A stretch of DNA of 64,000 nt from Odiellus spinosus (taxonomy: Eukaryota; Arthropoda; Arachnida; Opiliones; Phalangiidae): NCBI GenBank assembly GCA_963920705.1, contig CAWUCO010000199.1, positions 1 to 64,000 of the forward strand, in the 5' to 3' direction. The translations under genes and the position numbers were made by a program. Below, in pieces: positions 1 to 13,592 of the stretch. The notes beneath the pieces were generated by a model that saw nothing but the letters and a program-made list of their open reading frames with translations, was not told the DNA's origin and searched no databases. The stretch's first letter is position 1; each line of letters opens with the position of its first letter.

Positions 1-4
1 AGCT

Positions 5-2394
<2,390 letters not shown>

Positions 2395-2395
<1 letters not shown>

Positions 2396-4959
2396 CAATC
2401 CTTTGCGTGAGTGAAGCGGTTTGCGCGGACTGCATTGATCAAGACGGGTCGGATTTCGCTTGCAACAGATGTGGGCAATTTGGATCACGTTTAAATCGGT
2501 TCTCGGGCGCAACCCCCTGTTAGAGGTTTCCTAGACTATCTCCAAAGGTTACACGCGGTTAAAAGCGTCGTGTTGCTATCGCATAACTGGTCGAATTACG
2601 ACAACCAGCTGTTAATCAGAGAAATAATGCGTAGGGACTGGTCCCCCGAACTTATTGTAAATGGTACCAAGATTCTGAAAATGAAACTTTCCAACCTCTT
2701 GTTTCTCGATTCCTGTAGTTTCATTCCGACCGCTTTATCGAAGTTTCCAACCACCTTTGGGTTGAAGGATAGCGCTAAAGGGTACTTCCCCCACTTCCTC
2801 TTTAACGTGGTAAACCACGAATATAACCTCAAACGCTAGTCGGAATGTAACTGCATTTTAGAAAAGACGTTACCCCCGCCGGAAGCTTACGGCTATCAAT
2901 ATTTGATCGCGCAGCCCAAGCCAAATTTTTGAAATGGTATGATGCGGAAACCCTCGCGGGCAAAGGTTTCAATTTCTTGGCCGAACTTGATTTTTACTGT
3001 AAAAATGACGTCGCCCTCCTTAAGGCCGGCTGCCTAGCATACCGCCGAATGTTGCTAAACATCGCTGACGTTGACCCCTTTGCATGCGGGGCGATAACCC
3101 TACCGGGGGTTTGCTCGTACGTGTTTCGCAAAAAATATTTAAAGATTCGATAGGGATTTTACCCCCGAACAATTACAGGCTTAAAGAAAACCAAAGCCAT
3201 GTGTCCATTCAGTGGCTTGAGGGGATCGCTTATCAACGTGGTATTGTCATTCAATCGGCCTATAACGGCAAAGAAGCTAGAATAAACAAGTTAAAAGTCG
3301 ACGGTTTATACGAGCAGGAAATATTCGAATTTATGGGGAGTTATTATCATGGGTGTACCACTTGTTTCGAAGTTAACCTTCAGCAAACGTTACAGGGGAC
3401 CCTAGTCAGACCATGAATACCAGATACAGCCGAACCGTAAAAAATGTTGTTAAGCTGAAATCTCTCGGTTACAAAGTCACGGTAATTTGGGAATGCGAAT
3501 GGACTGCCCAAAAGAAAAACAACCCTGAAATCGAAGCTTTTTTAGCACAAGAGGACATAAAAATCAAAGTTGTGAACCCCTAAACCCACGCGACGCATTT
3601 AACGGTGGACGTACAAATGCCTTAAAGTTGTACCACCAGGTAGAGGGCGCTGACAAGTTGTTATACCTTGACGTAACAAGTTTGTACCCGTTCATAAACA
3701 AGACGGGTAAAACCCCCATAGGCCACCCTCAGATCCTGTTGAACAATATACCCGATATATTTTCCTTTGACGTTTTATTAAAATGCGAGGTCCTCCCCCC
3801 CCCCCCCAAAAAATTATACCACCCCGTGCTTCCCGCAAAAATCAATGGTAAACTAGTCTTTACACTATGCTACACGTGCGCCGCAACTAAATACCAAGGT
3901 GACTGCGACCATGCCGATGATTTGAGGAAATTAACGGTGGTATGGGTCATTGACGAGCTTAGACACGCGGTCAAAAGAAATTACGTCATTCTCCGATCGT
4001 TTGAAGCTTGGTCGTACCAGGTGACTCAGTATGACAAAGAAACAGGGCGTGGTGGATTATTTAAAGATTATATAGACTCGTTTCTAGTGTATAAAACTCA
4101 GGCGAGCGGGTTCCCCGCAGAGTGCGTCAGTCGGGAAGACAAAGAAAAATACGTGAAATTGTACAGGGACAATGAAGGCATCCAGTTAGATATAGCCAAG
4201 AACGATGGTAAGAGGAGCATATCAAAATATTTTTAAAATTCCTTTTGAGGGAAGCTAGGCCAGCGTGTGCGCTCCCCCCGCACGGAACTGATAAAAGAGC
4301 CTAGCAAGCTATACGAGCTACTTTTGAACCCGGACATCGAGGTGAAATCAATTCTTCCCATAAATGAAGAAACTATTCTCATCAAGTATGAACCCACTAT
4401 CGAAAATGAGGGGACCCTTAAACACGCCAGCGTGACTTTAGCTGCCTACACTACAGCCCTTGCACGCCTTGAGTTGCTCAAATACCTCGAGATGGTCGGC
4501 AGACATGCGTTTTATTGCGACACTGACTCCCTGATATTCTTAGCTCCCGGTGGAGAGTCGGTAATAAAGACCGGTGATTATTTATGGGATATGAAGAACG
4601 AGCTTGAGGGGTAAGGTCCTCGAGCCTACATTAGCGAACTTGTATGTGGGGGGCCCAAGAACTACTCCACTCGCATTCACAACCCCGACACCGGTGAATA
4701 CCACGGCGTCACTAAAATCAAAGGGTTCAGGATTAATAGCTCAAACGAAAAATTTATAAACTTTGATAATTTGAAGCGTTTGGTGGGCGTTGGGGGCGAG
4801 AAGGTAGATGGCTACCAAATTCCTATACCCAAACAAATTAGGCGATTGCAAGACCACACACAAATTTCGAGAGATGAATCTAAAATTTACCGCGCCGTAG
4901 TCGACAAGGTGCGAGTATTACCGAACTTAGAAACGGTACCTTACGGTTATGTCGGCTAG
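2395..4959 (+). pseudogene. Protein-primed type B DNA polymerase relic (virus-like)
   Basis: A single ancestral polymerase is spread over several plus-strand frames (2,395-2,523; 2,570-2,839; 2,929-3,153; 3,084-3,416; 3,628-4,236; 4,267-4,614; 4,771-4,959). It holds a Cys-rich segment, an exonuclease-type block with SHNWSNYD, INGTK/FLDS-like strings, motif A (DVTSLYP near 3,675), motif B split by a TGA stop (NSF then GKLGQR near 4,236-4,260), and motif C (CDTDSLIF near 4,520). The C-terminal end YGY is usual in this family. At least four frameshifts or stops are visible. It differs strongly from the Polinton polymerase at 37.5-41.9 kb, so it derives from another lineage of linear-DNA virus or element. 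The lineage is not resolved. Confidence 0.85.
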
Positions 4960-5159
4960 ATTACTAATTGTAAATAATATGCATTAATTGTCCATAGTCT
5001 GTCATAACTTTAAATGTTTTGAATGCAATTGTAAATAACCTGTAATAACTTTGAATAAAAATAGATTTTTGTGAGACTTTGTCTTTGAAACTACGTTTGT
5101 TATTTACTAGCTCAAGCCTATCTTTTAAACCTATCTTTTTCTAGGACACCTACAGGGTG
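4960..5159 (+). other. 3' flank of the polymerase relic
   Basis: AT-rich DNA with repeated TGTAAATAA-type words and an AATAAA signal near 5,053. It could be the old 3' UTR of the polymerase relic. Nothing else is seen. Confidence 0.4.
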
Positions 5160-5395
5160 AGACACAGTAGAAGCCGGAGGGTACCGGAATGCTACCCGCT
5201 GGCAGATTTTAGGGGGGCGAGTGTCCTCCCTGTTGGCGGGGGAAGGGGAAAAAGTGCTCCCGGTTGGCACACTCTCGGAGGGGGGTAGGGATGGGGGAAA
5301 GTGCTCCCGGTTTGCAGACTTTAAGGGGGGTAGGGATGGGGGCCAAATTTGAAGGGGGAGGAAAATGGGGAAGCACGGAAATCTCGCTCTGCCAA
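5160..5395 (+). repeat. G-rich degenerate tandem repeat
   Basis: Repeated words GTGCTCCCGGTT(G/T)GCA and GGGGGTAGGGATGGGGG recur two to three times at roughly 60-bp spacing. G runs of four to six could form G-quadruplexes. Its base composition is sharply unlike the AT-rich surroundings. Confidence 0.7.
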
Positions 5396-5737
5396 TGGGT
5401 AGCCTCTTCTCTGACGATATATCCTCCTATTATATATAATTAGTCATTATAACGCTTCAAGATATACGTTCTCTAGTTTTTAACACACTCCGATACGAAA
5501 TTCAAATGGATAGAGCTTTAGAAAGAAACGTGAATTAATTTTATTATTATTATGATATAACGCCTTTTAATTTCTAAGCCAAAGGTTAAGAAACGCTATA
5601 GTACAAGTTAACCAGAAAATTTAAAAATGCGTAACTAGAGCTTTAAAACCGAAGCAGAGATAACGAGAGAGACGTGAGAGGAGTGATGGCCACCAAAACG
5701 CCCGAGGCGGGAGCGCAAAATCACCAGATTTCCCGTT
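5396..5737. other. Unassigned AT-rich spacer
   Basis: I see no ORF, repeat match or clear structure in this stretch. Confidence 0.5.
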
Positions 5738-5884
5738 TTGGTTCAATTCCGAATAGATTGAAGCCTCAATTAAACGCTATAATTTTACTAAGCATTAGTA
5801 AGCATTAAGGATCAATAGGCCTATAAAGCAAAATAGTGAAATGTGGAAAAGGTGTATATTTCTGGTGAAAAAGGAATAGAAATT
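5738..5884 (+). repeat. Dispersed repeat beside MITE A, copy 1
   Basis: This stretch is nearly the same as 22,140-22,284 (shared words GAATAGATTGAAGCCTCAA and GTGAAATGTGGAAAAGGTG). Both copies end at the left terminus of a MITE A element, so either the element is longer than its inverted repeat or the two loci share a duplicated flank. Confidence 0.8.
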
Positions 5885-6382
5885 AACAAAAAGGAGGTTG
5901 CTTCGCACCCTTAAAAGCGGCTCTTTATCTAACTCGAATTAAGCACGTGAAGGGACACAAGTTATTGTTAGAGAAAGAACACTTTAGTACCTTTAATATT
6001 ATAGATAGTAGATTTATTCTACTACTTCATGGTTTTTATTATAATTGTATATTTTTCAAAAAAAAGACGACCTAGGAAACATTCCTCTGTTATTGATGTT
6101 ATTTTTAAATTCTACCAGTATCACTAATAAAAATAGCTAAAGACGAAGTTCCTTTAATGTATATATATTCGTCATTATAGTCCTAGATCGTCTTTATCCG
6201 TGTTTTGGAAAATATATAATAATAATAAAATCTTAGAATAGTAGACTAAATCTACTAATTATAATTTTAAAGATATTAAGTTGCTCTTTCTGTAACATTT
6301 ATTTGTATAATTTCAATGGCTTGATTCTAGTTAGATAAACAGCCCTTTTTAAGGGTGCGAAGCAACCTCTTTTTTGTATAAT
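5885..6382. mobile_element. MITE A, short internally deleted copy
   Basis: Foldback element with termini AAAGAGGTTGCTTCGCACCC (left form slightly degraded) and its complement near 6,350-6,380. The arms match the outer arms of the 2.7-kb foldback at 22.3-25.0 kb. The centre is occupied by a nested small MITE (6,063-6,195). The junctions suggest it is a deletion derivative of the longer element. Confidence 0.8.
6063..6195. mobile_element. Small MITE nested in MITE A, copy 1
   Basis: About 130 bp bounded by the inverted repeat AAGACGACCTAGG / CCTAGATCGTCTT. A second copy sits in the right arm of the large foldback at 24,698-24,828. Confidence 0.8.
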
Positions 6383-6442
6383 TTATATTATGCTTAAATA
6401 TCACATTAATATAATTCCAATTATAGCATAGGACTAATTAAA

Positions 6443-6466
6443 ACAACGCCGTTAGGCGTTGTTTAT
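6443..6466. repeat. Perfect hairpin (10-bp stem, 4-nt loop), copy 3 of a family
   Basis: AAACAACGCC, loop GTTA, then GGCGTTGTTT. It is preceded by ATTA and followed by TTTAT...ACGAGTTCATCA, the same layout as the hairpins at 18,677 and 18,739 although the stem sequences differ completely. The downstream 200 bp resembles dispersed repeat H. Confidence 0.75.
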
Positions 6467-6837
6467 TTATACCCAGTCACGAGTTCATCAAAAAATTTAC
6501 ATTAATTTCCCTATAGGAGGCTTTTTTGTCGCTGACAACTGAAATCTTCTTCTTCTTCGTCCGACCACTGTTTGTCCCATGGAAAAGAGTTAATACAGCA
6601 AAAGCCGGGGATGGAATCAAATTGTGAGAAATAAAGACCGTGGCAAATATATTTTCATGTTGAATAGTTTTTGTCCCGTGGAAAATAGTTAATGGAGAAA
6701 ATGGCGGAAAAGAAACAAGGCATTAGAAATAAAGATCGTGGCAGATACATTTTCATGTTGAATATTCGTTTTCACTCAAACAATTAAGCTTGCATTGGGA
6801 GACTAGATTGGATTCCCACTATATTTATAATATTTAA
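6467..6837 (+). repeat. Diverged copy of dispersed repeat H plus duplicated tracts
   Basis: Shared features with 18,763 onward: CTGAAATC followed by a CTT-type triplet run, then a GTTAATACAG word. The stretch also has two local copies of a segment (TTTGTCCCATGGAAAA near 6,570 and TTTGTCCCGTGGAAAA near 6,670). No coding potential is seen. Confidence 0.5.
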
Positions 6838-7553
6838 TTATGCAAAAACATTGCTTTGCGTCGCAATTTTAAAAAGTGCATTTATACAAACCGATGGTCG
6901 ACCAAAGCCGTAAAGGTACAGAAATTAAAAATTCAAAACTGTGAAGGGTCGGAAATAAAAAATTATCGGTTAAAGAAATAAGAAAGCAACAGTCTAAGAA
7001 GTTAGTACGTTATACTTTTAGATATTAATATGAATAAAAATTATGCAAAAAAAGACGTATAAATTCAGCAAATGGAAAGTTTAAATTATGTAGTCATTCT
7101 ATAGGGAGACAGCAAAGAGCCAAGTGGGAAAGAAAGCCCGGCGTCAAGGAATCCCTAATACTGTAAATCCCTCACTAAGAGGAATGACACCGATGTGAGA
7201 GATAGAAAAATCTGATGTACCAATGTCTACTCTATAGTAGAATCCACCATGGGTTTTTTACGCCACCCCTATATATGTAAAAAGTTAAGGGTGAATCTAC
7301 TATTAAAACTTTCCATAGGCCGAATTTATACGTCTTTTTTTTATAATTTTTATTCAGATTAATATCTGAAAGTATAACATCCTATTTTCTTAGACTGTGG
7401 CTTTCTTCTTTAACCGTTAATTTTTAATTTCTGACTCTTCACGGTTTTGAATTTTTAATTTCTGTACCTTTATGGCTTTGGTCGACCATCGTTGGGTGTA
7501 AATCAACTTTTTTGGAATTGCGAAGCAAAGCTACGTTTTTGTATAATTTCTGT
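6838..7553. mobile_element. MITE B foldback, copy 1
   Basis: Long inverted-repeat element: the left arm carries ATGGTCGACCAAAGCCGTAA, and the right arm its complement near 7,480. The termini read ATTATGCAAAAAC...GTTTTTGTATAAT. The loop contains unique sequence around 7,090-7,290. A second copy lies at 13,593-14,127. The ends resemble those of MITE A. Confidence 0.85.
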
Positions 7554-7899
7554 TTGCTTTTTATGGATTGAAGTTATGAACTTCAATTAATGAAAGAAAT
7601 TAAGATACGAATAAAAAGCCAATGATAAGCTTCGTACGTGCTGCAAAAGAAGGTTGAACAATTGTAATAAACCGTTGATAAGGCTAAAGCTCAACTAATA
7701 AGGCACTGGGCAACTAGATTGGATTCCCTCTATCTATATCTTAACCAAGGCAATGGTAAGAGATAGATGGGTTTGTGGCTTCTAAAGTGCTGCAAAAGAA
7801 GGCTGAACAATCGTAAAATTTGACGATGTTGTTGAACAAACAACGAACACTCTCTTTAATTAGAGTATAGAAGTAATAGAGCGAAAGTTAACAAATACT
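7554..7899 (+). other. Spacer with local duplication
   Basis: A segment containing GTGCTGCAAAAGAAGG(T/C)TGA occurs twice (near 7,638 and 7,786). The phrase CTAGATTGGATTCCC here (7,710) also occurs left of MITE B (6,803). No gene is seen. Confidence 0.5.
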
Positions 7900-8190
7900 A
7901 ACGCACTATGCTATTGCTTAAAACAGAGAAGACAGTACATAGCATTCTACGAATTGTTTTAAATACAAGACGGAAAAATAAGTAAAGTGTCGGTTGAATA
8001 TTTTTGTCATTTTTTATGAATGGTAAATAATCTCTGGTATTTGACTGTTTGGAGCTGAAGAAATAAATATTTTTCTACCTTCTCCTCCTGTGCCAACCCA
8101 AGTTAATGAACCCTCTGATTCTGATATTTTTTTAGACGAGCATTTCTTATTTGTTTAGTTTACTTTGCCGGACCATTTCGTTTCGTATCA
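7900..8190 (+). repeat. Direct repeat flanking the transposase inverted pair, copy 1
   Basis: Matches 13,230-13,520 in the same orientation (shared: TTTACTATGCTATTGTTTAA-like start, GAATATTTTT, GGTATTTGACTGTTT, and TTTCGTATCACGA at the end). The pair brackets the inverted transposase structure. Confidence 0.75.
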
Positions 8191-8240
8191 CGAAAGAAGT
8201 AGGATAAAGTATTTAATTAATTACCTATATTAATAGTACC

Positions 8241-9926
8241 AAAGAACAACAGCAACTCCCCATAAGAATCTGGGTCCACGTAATGTTAAAAATTTTCGTC
8301 TCTTTTATGATAAATTCGTATTATATTATTAAAATAGGGTAGTTGGGGGATAATTTAAAGCTAAAATTCGAGCTCACAACTGTAAATTTTGGGAATTACA
8401 ACGAATGGAAGGTTTCTTCCATAATGTAAAGAATAGGAAGAATCTATGACTTCCGTGCCGGATATGAAAGCCTTCCCCCACACGAAAATCTTGAACGGTT
8501 ATTATTTTAGATTCATAATTATGTTAGGAAAATATTAGGAAAGAATTATTTTGTAACTGCCACGGGTATAGTGCTGGCGGCAAAATGAAATTGGTATATT
8601 TTTGGTCTACTATGCCTCGAAATCCTCGAAAACGCCTGTAGAAGTGTTCCACTTGTCAAGCATTCATGCAGTAGGCTTTTGCTAGCTTTACAGGGGCCGT
8701 GCAAAGACTATATAGCTTACTTGAATAGTCTTTGGTGTATAAGAAACTCGAAAAATAAATAGAGAAATCATACCAATTAGAAGATACTGGAGTAGTATCT
8801 TTAATTTTTATTTCATATTAAACAAAACACACTTGTATAAAACGGACAAATTATTCATTTAACGCTAAGGTTTTCTACGTTTAACGTATGTCTGGTAGTT
8901 CAAGCTCAGTGGCATCTTCACACACTACACGCAATTTTGACTGGTACCAACTGCCTCGATCTTCATGGCGACGATAACCAAGATACCAGATTACGCTGCT
9001 AACGTGAACACAAGTACCTATCGTCAAACTACCACCTTTGCAATTGCAATACCAGCCTTTAATGGCATTTGCACCTGTCCCGTTCGGTACATAACGAATT
9101 AGAGCTTGGTGAACAGCTGAGGTGGAAAATTGACCAGGCACGCGTATACGAATTAAGTCATGTTCAACTTTGGACACTTCGACGCTGAAAGAGCCGGATT
9201 TCTCTATAGTCAACGCCACATAAGATTCAGCGCGTTTCGTTTTAAAGTCGCTCATTACCACCTCACGTACATCACTTTCACGAAGTACAGGGAAGTCTTG
9301 AAATTCACTATCCTCAATTCGTTGCCATTGAGGATTTTCTTTCGTAGAGACTGTCAGCATTTTTTTCGACGGAGTCTTCCCAGGAACCTTTAAGATGTAA
9401 CTCCGGGTGGTAGGCGTTCAACAGCGCAGCAGCAATTTGAAGAAGTTCCGGAACTAATGGTAACATATGCACAGGTATACGGTTTTGAAAAAAACGATAC
9501 ACCGTCTGCAAATGCCCATTCCTAACTTCAACCGGCCACCTGAAGTACGTTACTTGTCGGGAACGATTAACTTCTTGCGTGTTTACTTGCTTCTCGCCTT
9601 TAAACAAGAACGAAGGCATTTGTAAATCCACACCCAGTTCAGTCAGTACGCTGTTGGAGTCTCGAAAACCGCGGTCTGCCAGTACAACGTCACCAACTTG
9701 AAAGAAAGACTGGAGTTCTTCTCTCTTTTTGATAGAATGGTTTAAAATGCGCGCGTCGTTATTGCGGCCATTAGCAAAGTAGGGTCCGATTATATCTATT
9801 ATGTAACCCGTAGTTGTTACCATTAACATTGGCTTGAGGATATGCTGGCCTTTGTGCACACAGAAGGATTTGTGAAGAACGGTATAGTCCTTGGATCTTC
9901 CAACCTTGATATAGGTGCCATCTACA
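8241..9926 (-). mobile_element. Inverted partial copy of the DDE/SWIM transposon
   Basis: This is the reverse complement of about 11,193-12,922: the transposase 3' half plus the 3' flank. It faces the plus-strand copy head to head across about 1.27 kb, so the pair could form a long hairpin. Divergence is low, with a few substitutions, one single-base insertion and a roughly 54-bp deletion. Confidence 0.85.
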
Positions 9927-10000
9927 TATATTAAAGACGTCTTTAATATTTTTTGCCAGCCAGGTTGGCGAAAAATAATTAAACCTGTTTTTATAAACAT
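8881..10000 (-). pseudogene. DDE_Tnp_4-type transposase, 3' half, frameshifted
   Basis: Two overlapping minus-strand frames (9,314-10,000 and 8,881-9,360) form one broken transposase C-terminal half. The first frame has the catalytic aspartates in VDGTYIKVG and VLADRGFRD and the glutamate region PVEVRNGHLQ. The second has the SWIM finger (CNCKGG...CVH). Against the plus-strand copy it has an extra A in an A run near 9,364 (frameshift) and lacks about 18 codons (LKEVVERDNLLRKPSK region). It keeps the AAG lysine codon where the other copy has a TAG stop. Upstream of the first aspartate the sequence diverges from the plus copy, so the N-terminal half is absent here. Confidence 0.85.
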
Positions 10001-10089
10001 TAAAAAAATTGTAATATCTGGTTTGAACCATGATCTTAAGAACTTTCCTTATCAATAACATCAATGTGAGAGTCACTTGGAATTTGGAG

Positions 10090-11286
10090 ATGGCTCCAAA
10101 TACATGTTACGCGTGCAATCGGAAAGTTACCAATAGTACAAGTAGAGGTATAGGCACTCACGTAAAGGCTGGCTTTGCTCGTTTTCTTCGTTTTAGTGAA
10201 GGGTTATTACCACTTGTAATTAATAGCAAAACAACGAAGATTTGTTTAAAGTGCTCGGGTCTGTCACGAAAGTTTCAACCGTTCTTAAATGCTAGCAAAT
10301 CGTCCTTCAGTAGTGATCATGGCTCTTCAACGTCATCGTCTCCACCACAAAAACGAAGACAAATGACGCAAGTATCTAATCCATCAACGTCAACAGTACC
10401 TGAGCCATCAACGTCCACAGTACCTGAACCAACAAAGTCCACAGTATCTAATCCATCACCGTCACCAATACCTCAGCCATCAACGTCGCAATTACCACGA
10501 AAGCGTACGTCATCAAACACTATTGCCATAAAGCACAGTTGTGTTCGGCCCCTGCCAAAGACTTGCTTCATTTGCGGTGTTAGTACACGAACCAGGGTAA
10601 AAGCCGAAGTGAGAACAAGTATATTTGTGGAAAGAGCCATATTTATTCATCGGGACAACCGAATGTGCTCCACGCATCTCGTTAACGGAGAGCTTCCCAC
10701 CGAAATAATTGCTGGAATTCAGGTTTCCGCTAGATCAACCATTATGACTGCCACGGACATTGAGCAACTATTACAGGACCTCAGGAAATGTGTTAACGAC
10801 CTACGGACGCCGAGCTTTGACAACTTCATACAAAGTGATGAAGACTGTAAAGTATTAACTTCATTGTCCCTGCACGAGTTCCTAGAGTTGCATTCGACTA
10901 TTGAGGACGTTATTCGTACCATCAGATGCTGTTCGTCGAAGACAGCTCTAGCAGTATTATTGGTGAAATTACGATTGGGTATCTCCAATAAGGTGTTATC
11001 AACTTTATTTCATTTAACTGAAATATCGGTATCAAACATGGTAAAAGCGGTTATTATGGCTTTATCGGAGCATTTCGTGCCACATAATTTTCGCCTGCAA
11101 CACTTATCACGTGACAATCTGATAACAAACCATCAATCTGGAGCAGCAGTAAAACTCTTTGCTAACAACAAGCCTAATTGTCTTATTACCATTGTAGATG
11201 GCACCTATATCAAGGTTGGAAGATCCAAGGACTATACCGTTCTTCACAAATCCTTCTGTGTGCACAAAGGCCAGCATATCCTCTAG
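10090..11286 (+). pseudogene. DDE transposase N-terminal part, ended by a nonsense codon
   Basis: The frame is open from 10,030. I prefer the ATG at 10,090 because it leads directly into a Cys pair finger (CYACNRK...CLKCSG). Residues about 90-150 are a low-complexity Ser/Thr/Pro linker built from a 24-30-bp tandem repeat (STSTVPEP type), followed by a second Cys cluster (CFICG...C) and a helical region resembling a helix-turn-helix. The frame ends just after the first catalytic aspartate (VDGTYIKVG) at a TAG (11,284-11,286). The inverted copy has AAG there, so this is a recent nonsense mutation. The protein would be a cut-and-paste transposase if read through. Confidence 0.85.
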
Positions 11287-12922
11287 CCAATGTTAATGGT
11301 AACAACTACGGGTTACATAATAGATATAATCGGACCCTACTTTGCTAATGGCCGCAATAACGACGCGCGCATTTTAAACCATTCTATCAAAAAGAGAGAA
11401 GAACTCCAGTCTTTCTTTCAAGTTGGTGACGTTGTACTGGCAGACCGCGGTTTTCGAGACTCCAACAGCGTACTGACTGAACTGGGTGTGGATTTACAAA
11501 TGCCTTCGTTCTTGTCTAAAGGCGAGAAGCAAGTAAACACGCAAGAAGTTAATCGTTCCCGACAAGTAACGTACCTCAGGTGGCCGGTTGAAGTTAGGAA
11601 TGGGCATTTGCAGACGGTGTATAGTTTTTTTCAAAACCGTATACCTGTGCATATGTTACCATTAGTTCCAGAACTTCTTCAAATTGCTGCTGCGCTGTTG
11701 AACGCCTACCACCCGGAGTTACATCTTAAAGGTTCCTGGGAAGACTCCGTCGAAAAAATGCTGGCAGTCTCTACGAAAGAAAATCCTCTTAAGGAAGTAG
11801 TCGAGCGCGATAATCTGCTTCGCAAACCGTCTAAATGGCAACGAATTGAGGATAGTGAATTTCAAGACTTCCCTGTACTTCGTGAAAGTGATGTACGTGA
11901 GGTGGTAATGAGCGACTTTAAAACGAAACGCGCTGAATCTTATGTGGCGTTGACTATAGAGAAATCCGGCTCTTTCAGCGTCGAAGTGTCCAAAGTTGAA
12001 CATGACTTAATTCGTATACGCGTGCCTGGTCAATTTTCCACCTCAGCTGTTCACCAAGCTCTAATTCGTTATGTACCGAACGGGACAGGTGCAAATGCCA
12101 TTAAAGGCTGGTATTGCAATTGCAAAGGTGGTAGTTTGACGATAGGTACTTGTGTTCACGTTAGCAGCGTAATCTGGTATCTTGGTTATCGTCGCCATGA
12201 AGATCGAGGCAGTTGGTACCAGTCAAAATTGCGTGTAGTGTGTGAAGATGCCACTGAGCTTGAACTACCAGACATACGTTAAACGTAGAAAACCTTAGCG
12301 TTAAATGAATAATTTGTCCGTTTTATACAAGTGTGTTTTGTTTAATATGAAATAAAAATTAAAGATACTACTCCAGTATCTTCTAATTGGTATGATTTCT
12401 CTATTTATTTTTCGAGTTTCTTATACACCAAAGACTATTCAAGTAAGCTATATAGTCTTTGCACGGCCCCTGTAAAGCTAGCAAAAGCCTACTGCATGAA
12501 TGCTTGACAAGTGGAACACTTCTACAGGCGTTTTCGAGGATTTCGAGGCATAGTAGACCAAAAATATACCAATTTCATTTTGCCGCCAGCACTATACCCG
12601 TGGCAGTTACAAAATAATTCTTTCCTAATATTTTCCTAACATAATTATGAATCTAAAATAATAACCGTTCAAGATTTTCGTGTGGGGGAAGGCTTTCATA
12701 TCCGGCACGGAAGTCATAGATTCTTCCTATTCTTTACATTATGGAAGAAACCTTCCATTCGTTGTAATTCCCAAAATTTACAGTTGTGAGCTCGAATTTT
12801 AGCTTTAAATTATCCCCCAACTACCCTATTTTAATAATATAATACGAATTTATCATAAAAGAGACGAAAATTTTTAACATTACGTGGACCCAGACTCTTA
12901 TGGGGAGTTGCTGTTGTTCTTT
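11193..12922 (+). repeat. Right arm of the transposase inverted pair
   Basis: Complement of 8,241-9,926. The arm includes about 640 bp of noncoding 3' flank (12,283-12,922), with AATAAAAATT close behind the stop codon as a likely polyadenylation signal. Confidence 0.85.
11290..12282 (+). pseudogene. DDE transposase C-terminal part with SWIM zinc finger
   Basis: This is in the same frame as the preceding segment and continues it after the TAG. It contains the second catalytic aspartate (VLADRGFRD) and the glutamate region (PVEVRNGHLQ), giving the D-D-E layout of DDE_Tnp_4 (PF13359; HARBI1-like) transposases. It then has a SWIM-type finger (CNCKGG...CVH) and an IWYLGYRRH string common in multicopy insect transposase-like proteins. 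This copy retains the 18 codons missing from the inverted copy. Only the single stop separates it from a full-length enzyme of about 730 residues. Family placement is from motifs. Confidence 0.85.
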
Positions 12923-13049
12923 TATTGATAATTTCTAGGAATATTACATTTTATTTAATCCCACCTGTGCTTTTTGGAAAAGCGGATTTTAATATCACAA
13001 TTCCACCAAAACTAAGTTTCAGATATTACCGTGTTCGGTTGAGTATTTT

Positions 13050-13230
13050 ACAGCGGATGGGTAGGAATAAGTACTGTTTTTATTCTGGGTGCCAAAGCAA
13101 GACACTCCAAAGCGACGAAAGTGTGAAATTCCCAAAGCAGTAAAATGCGTCAAATGTCTACAAATTTGGCAAAAAACGTGTCCACCAAGTGTTGTAAAGG
13201 AACAAAGGTTTCTCTGTCCAAAGCAATGAA
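13050..13230 (+). pseudogene. Possible THAP-type zinc-finger fragment
   Basis: From about 13,056 one frame reads GRNKYCFYSGCQSK...SVKFPK. After a frameshift near 13,140 another frame gives KCVKCLQIWQK...RFLCPKQ. The C-x4-C start, the FPK string, a Trp and a terminal C-x2-(H/Q) resemble a THAP DNA-binding finger, as found on several transposases. The final His is replaced by Gln and the frame is broken. It lies directly beside the DDE element but seems unrelated to it. The call is tentative. Confidence 0.4.
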
Positions 13231-13520
13231 AATGCACACGTTTTATGCTATTGTTTAAAAAATATAAGCGTATGCGTAGCTTTCTACGAATGGTTTTAAT
13301 ACAAGACGGGAAATAAGTAAATTGTTGGTTGAATATTTTTATAAATTTTTATGAAGGGTAAATAATCTCGGGTATTTGACTGTTTTGGAGCTGAAGAACT
13401 AAAGATTTTTTTCAAGCTTCTGATCTGAAAACCGGAGTAAATGAGCCCTACTTCTGATTTATTTTAAATAAGCGTTTTTATTCGTTTCTTTATTTCTTTC
13501 ATTTCGTATCACGATGGAGA
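13230..13520 (+). repeat. Direct repeat flanking the transposase pair, copy 2
   Basis: Partner of 7,900-8,190, same orientation. It is followed by GGAGACC and a hairpin TTAACCC/GGGTTAA near 13,533-13,555. Confidence 0.75.
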
Positions 13521-13592
13521 CCCCATTATATTAACCCGATGTAGGGTTAACTTATTTAAGTTCATAACTTCAATACATAAAGAGCAAACAGA

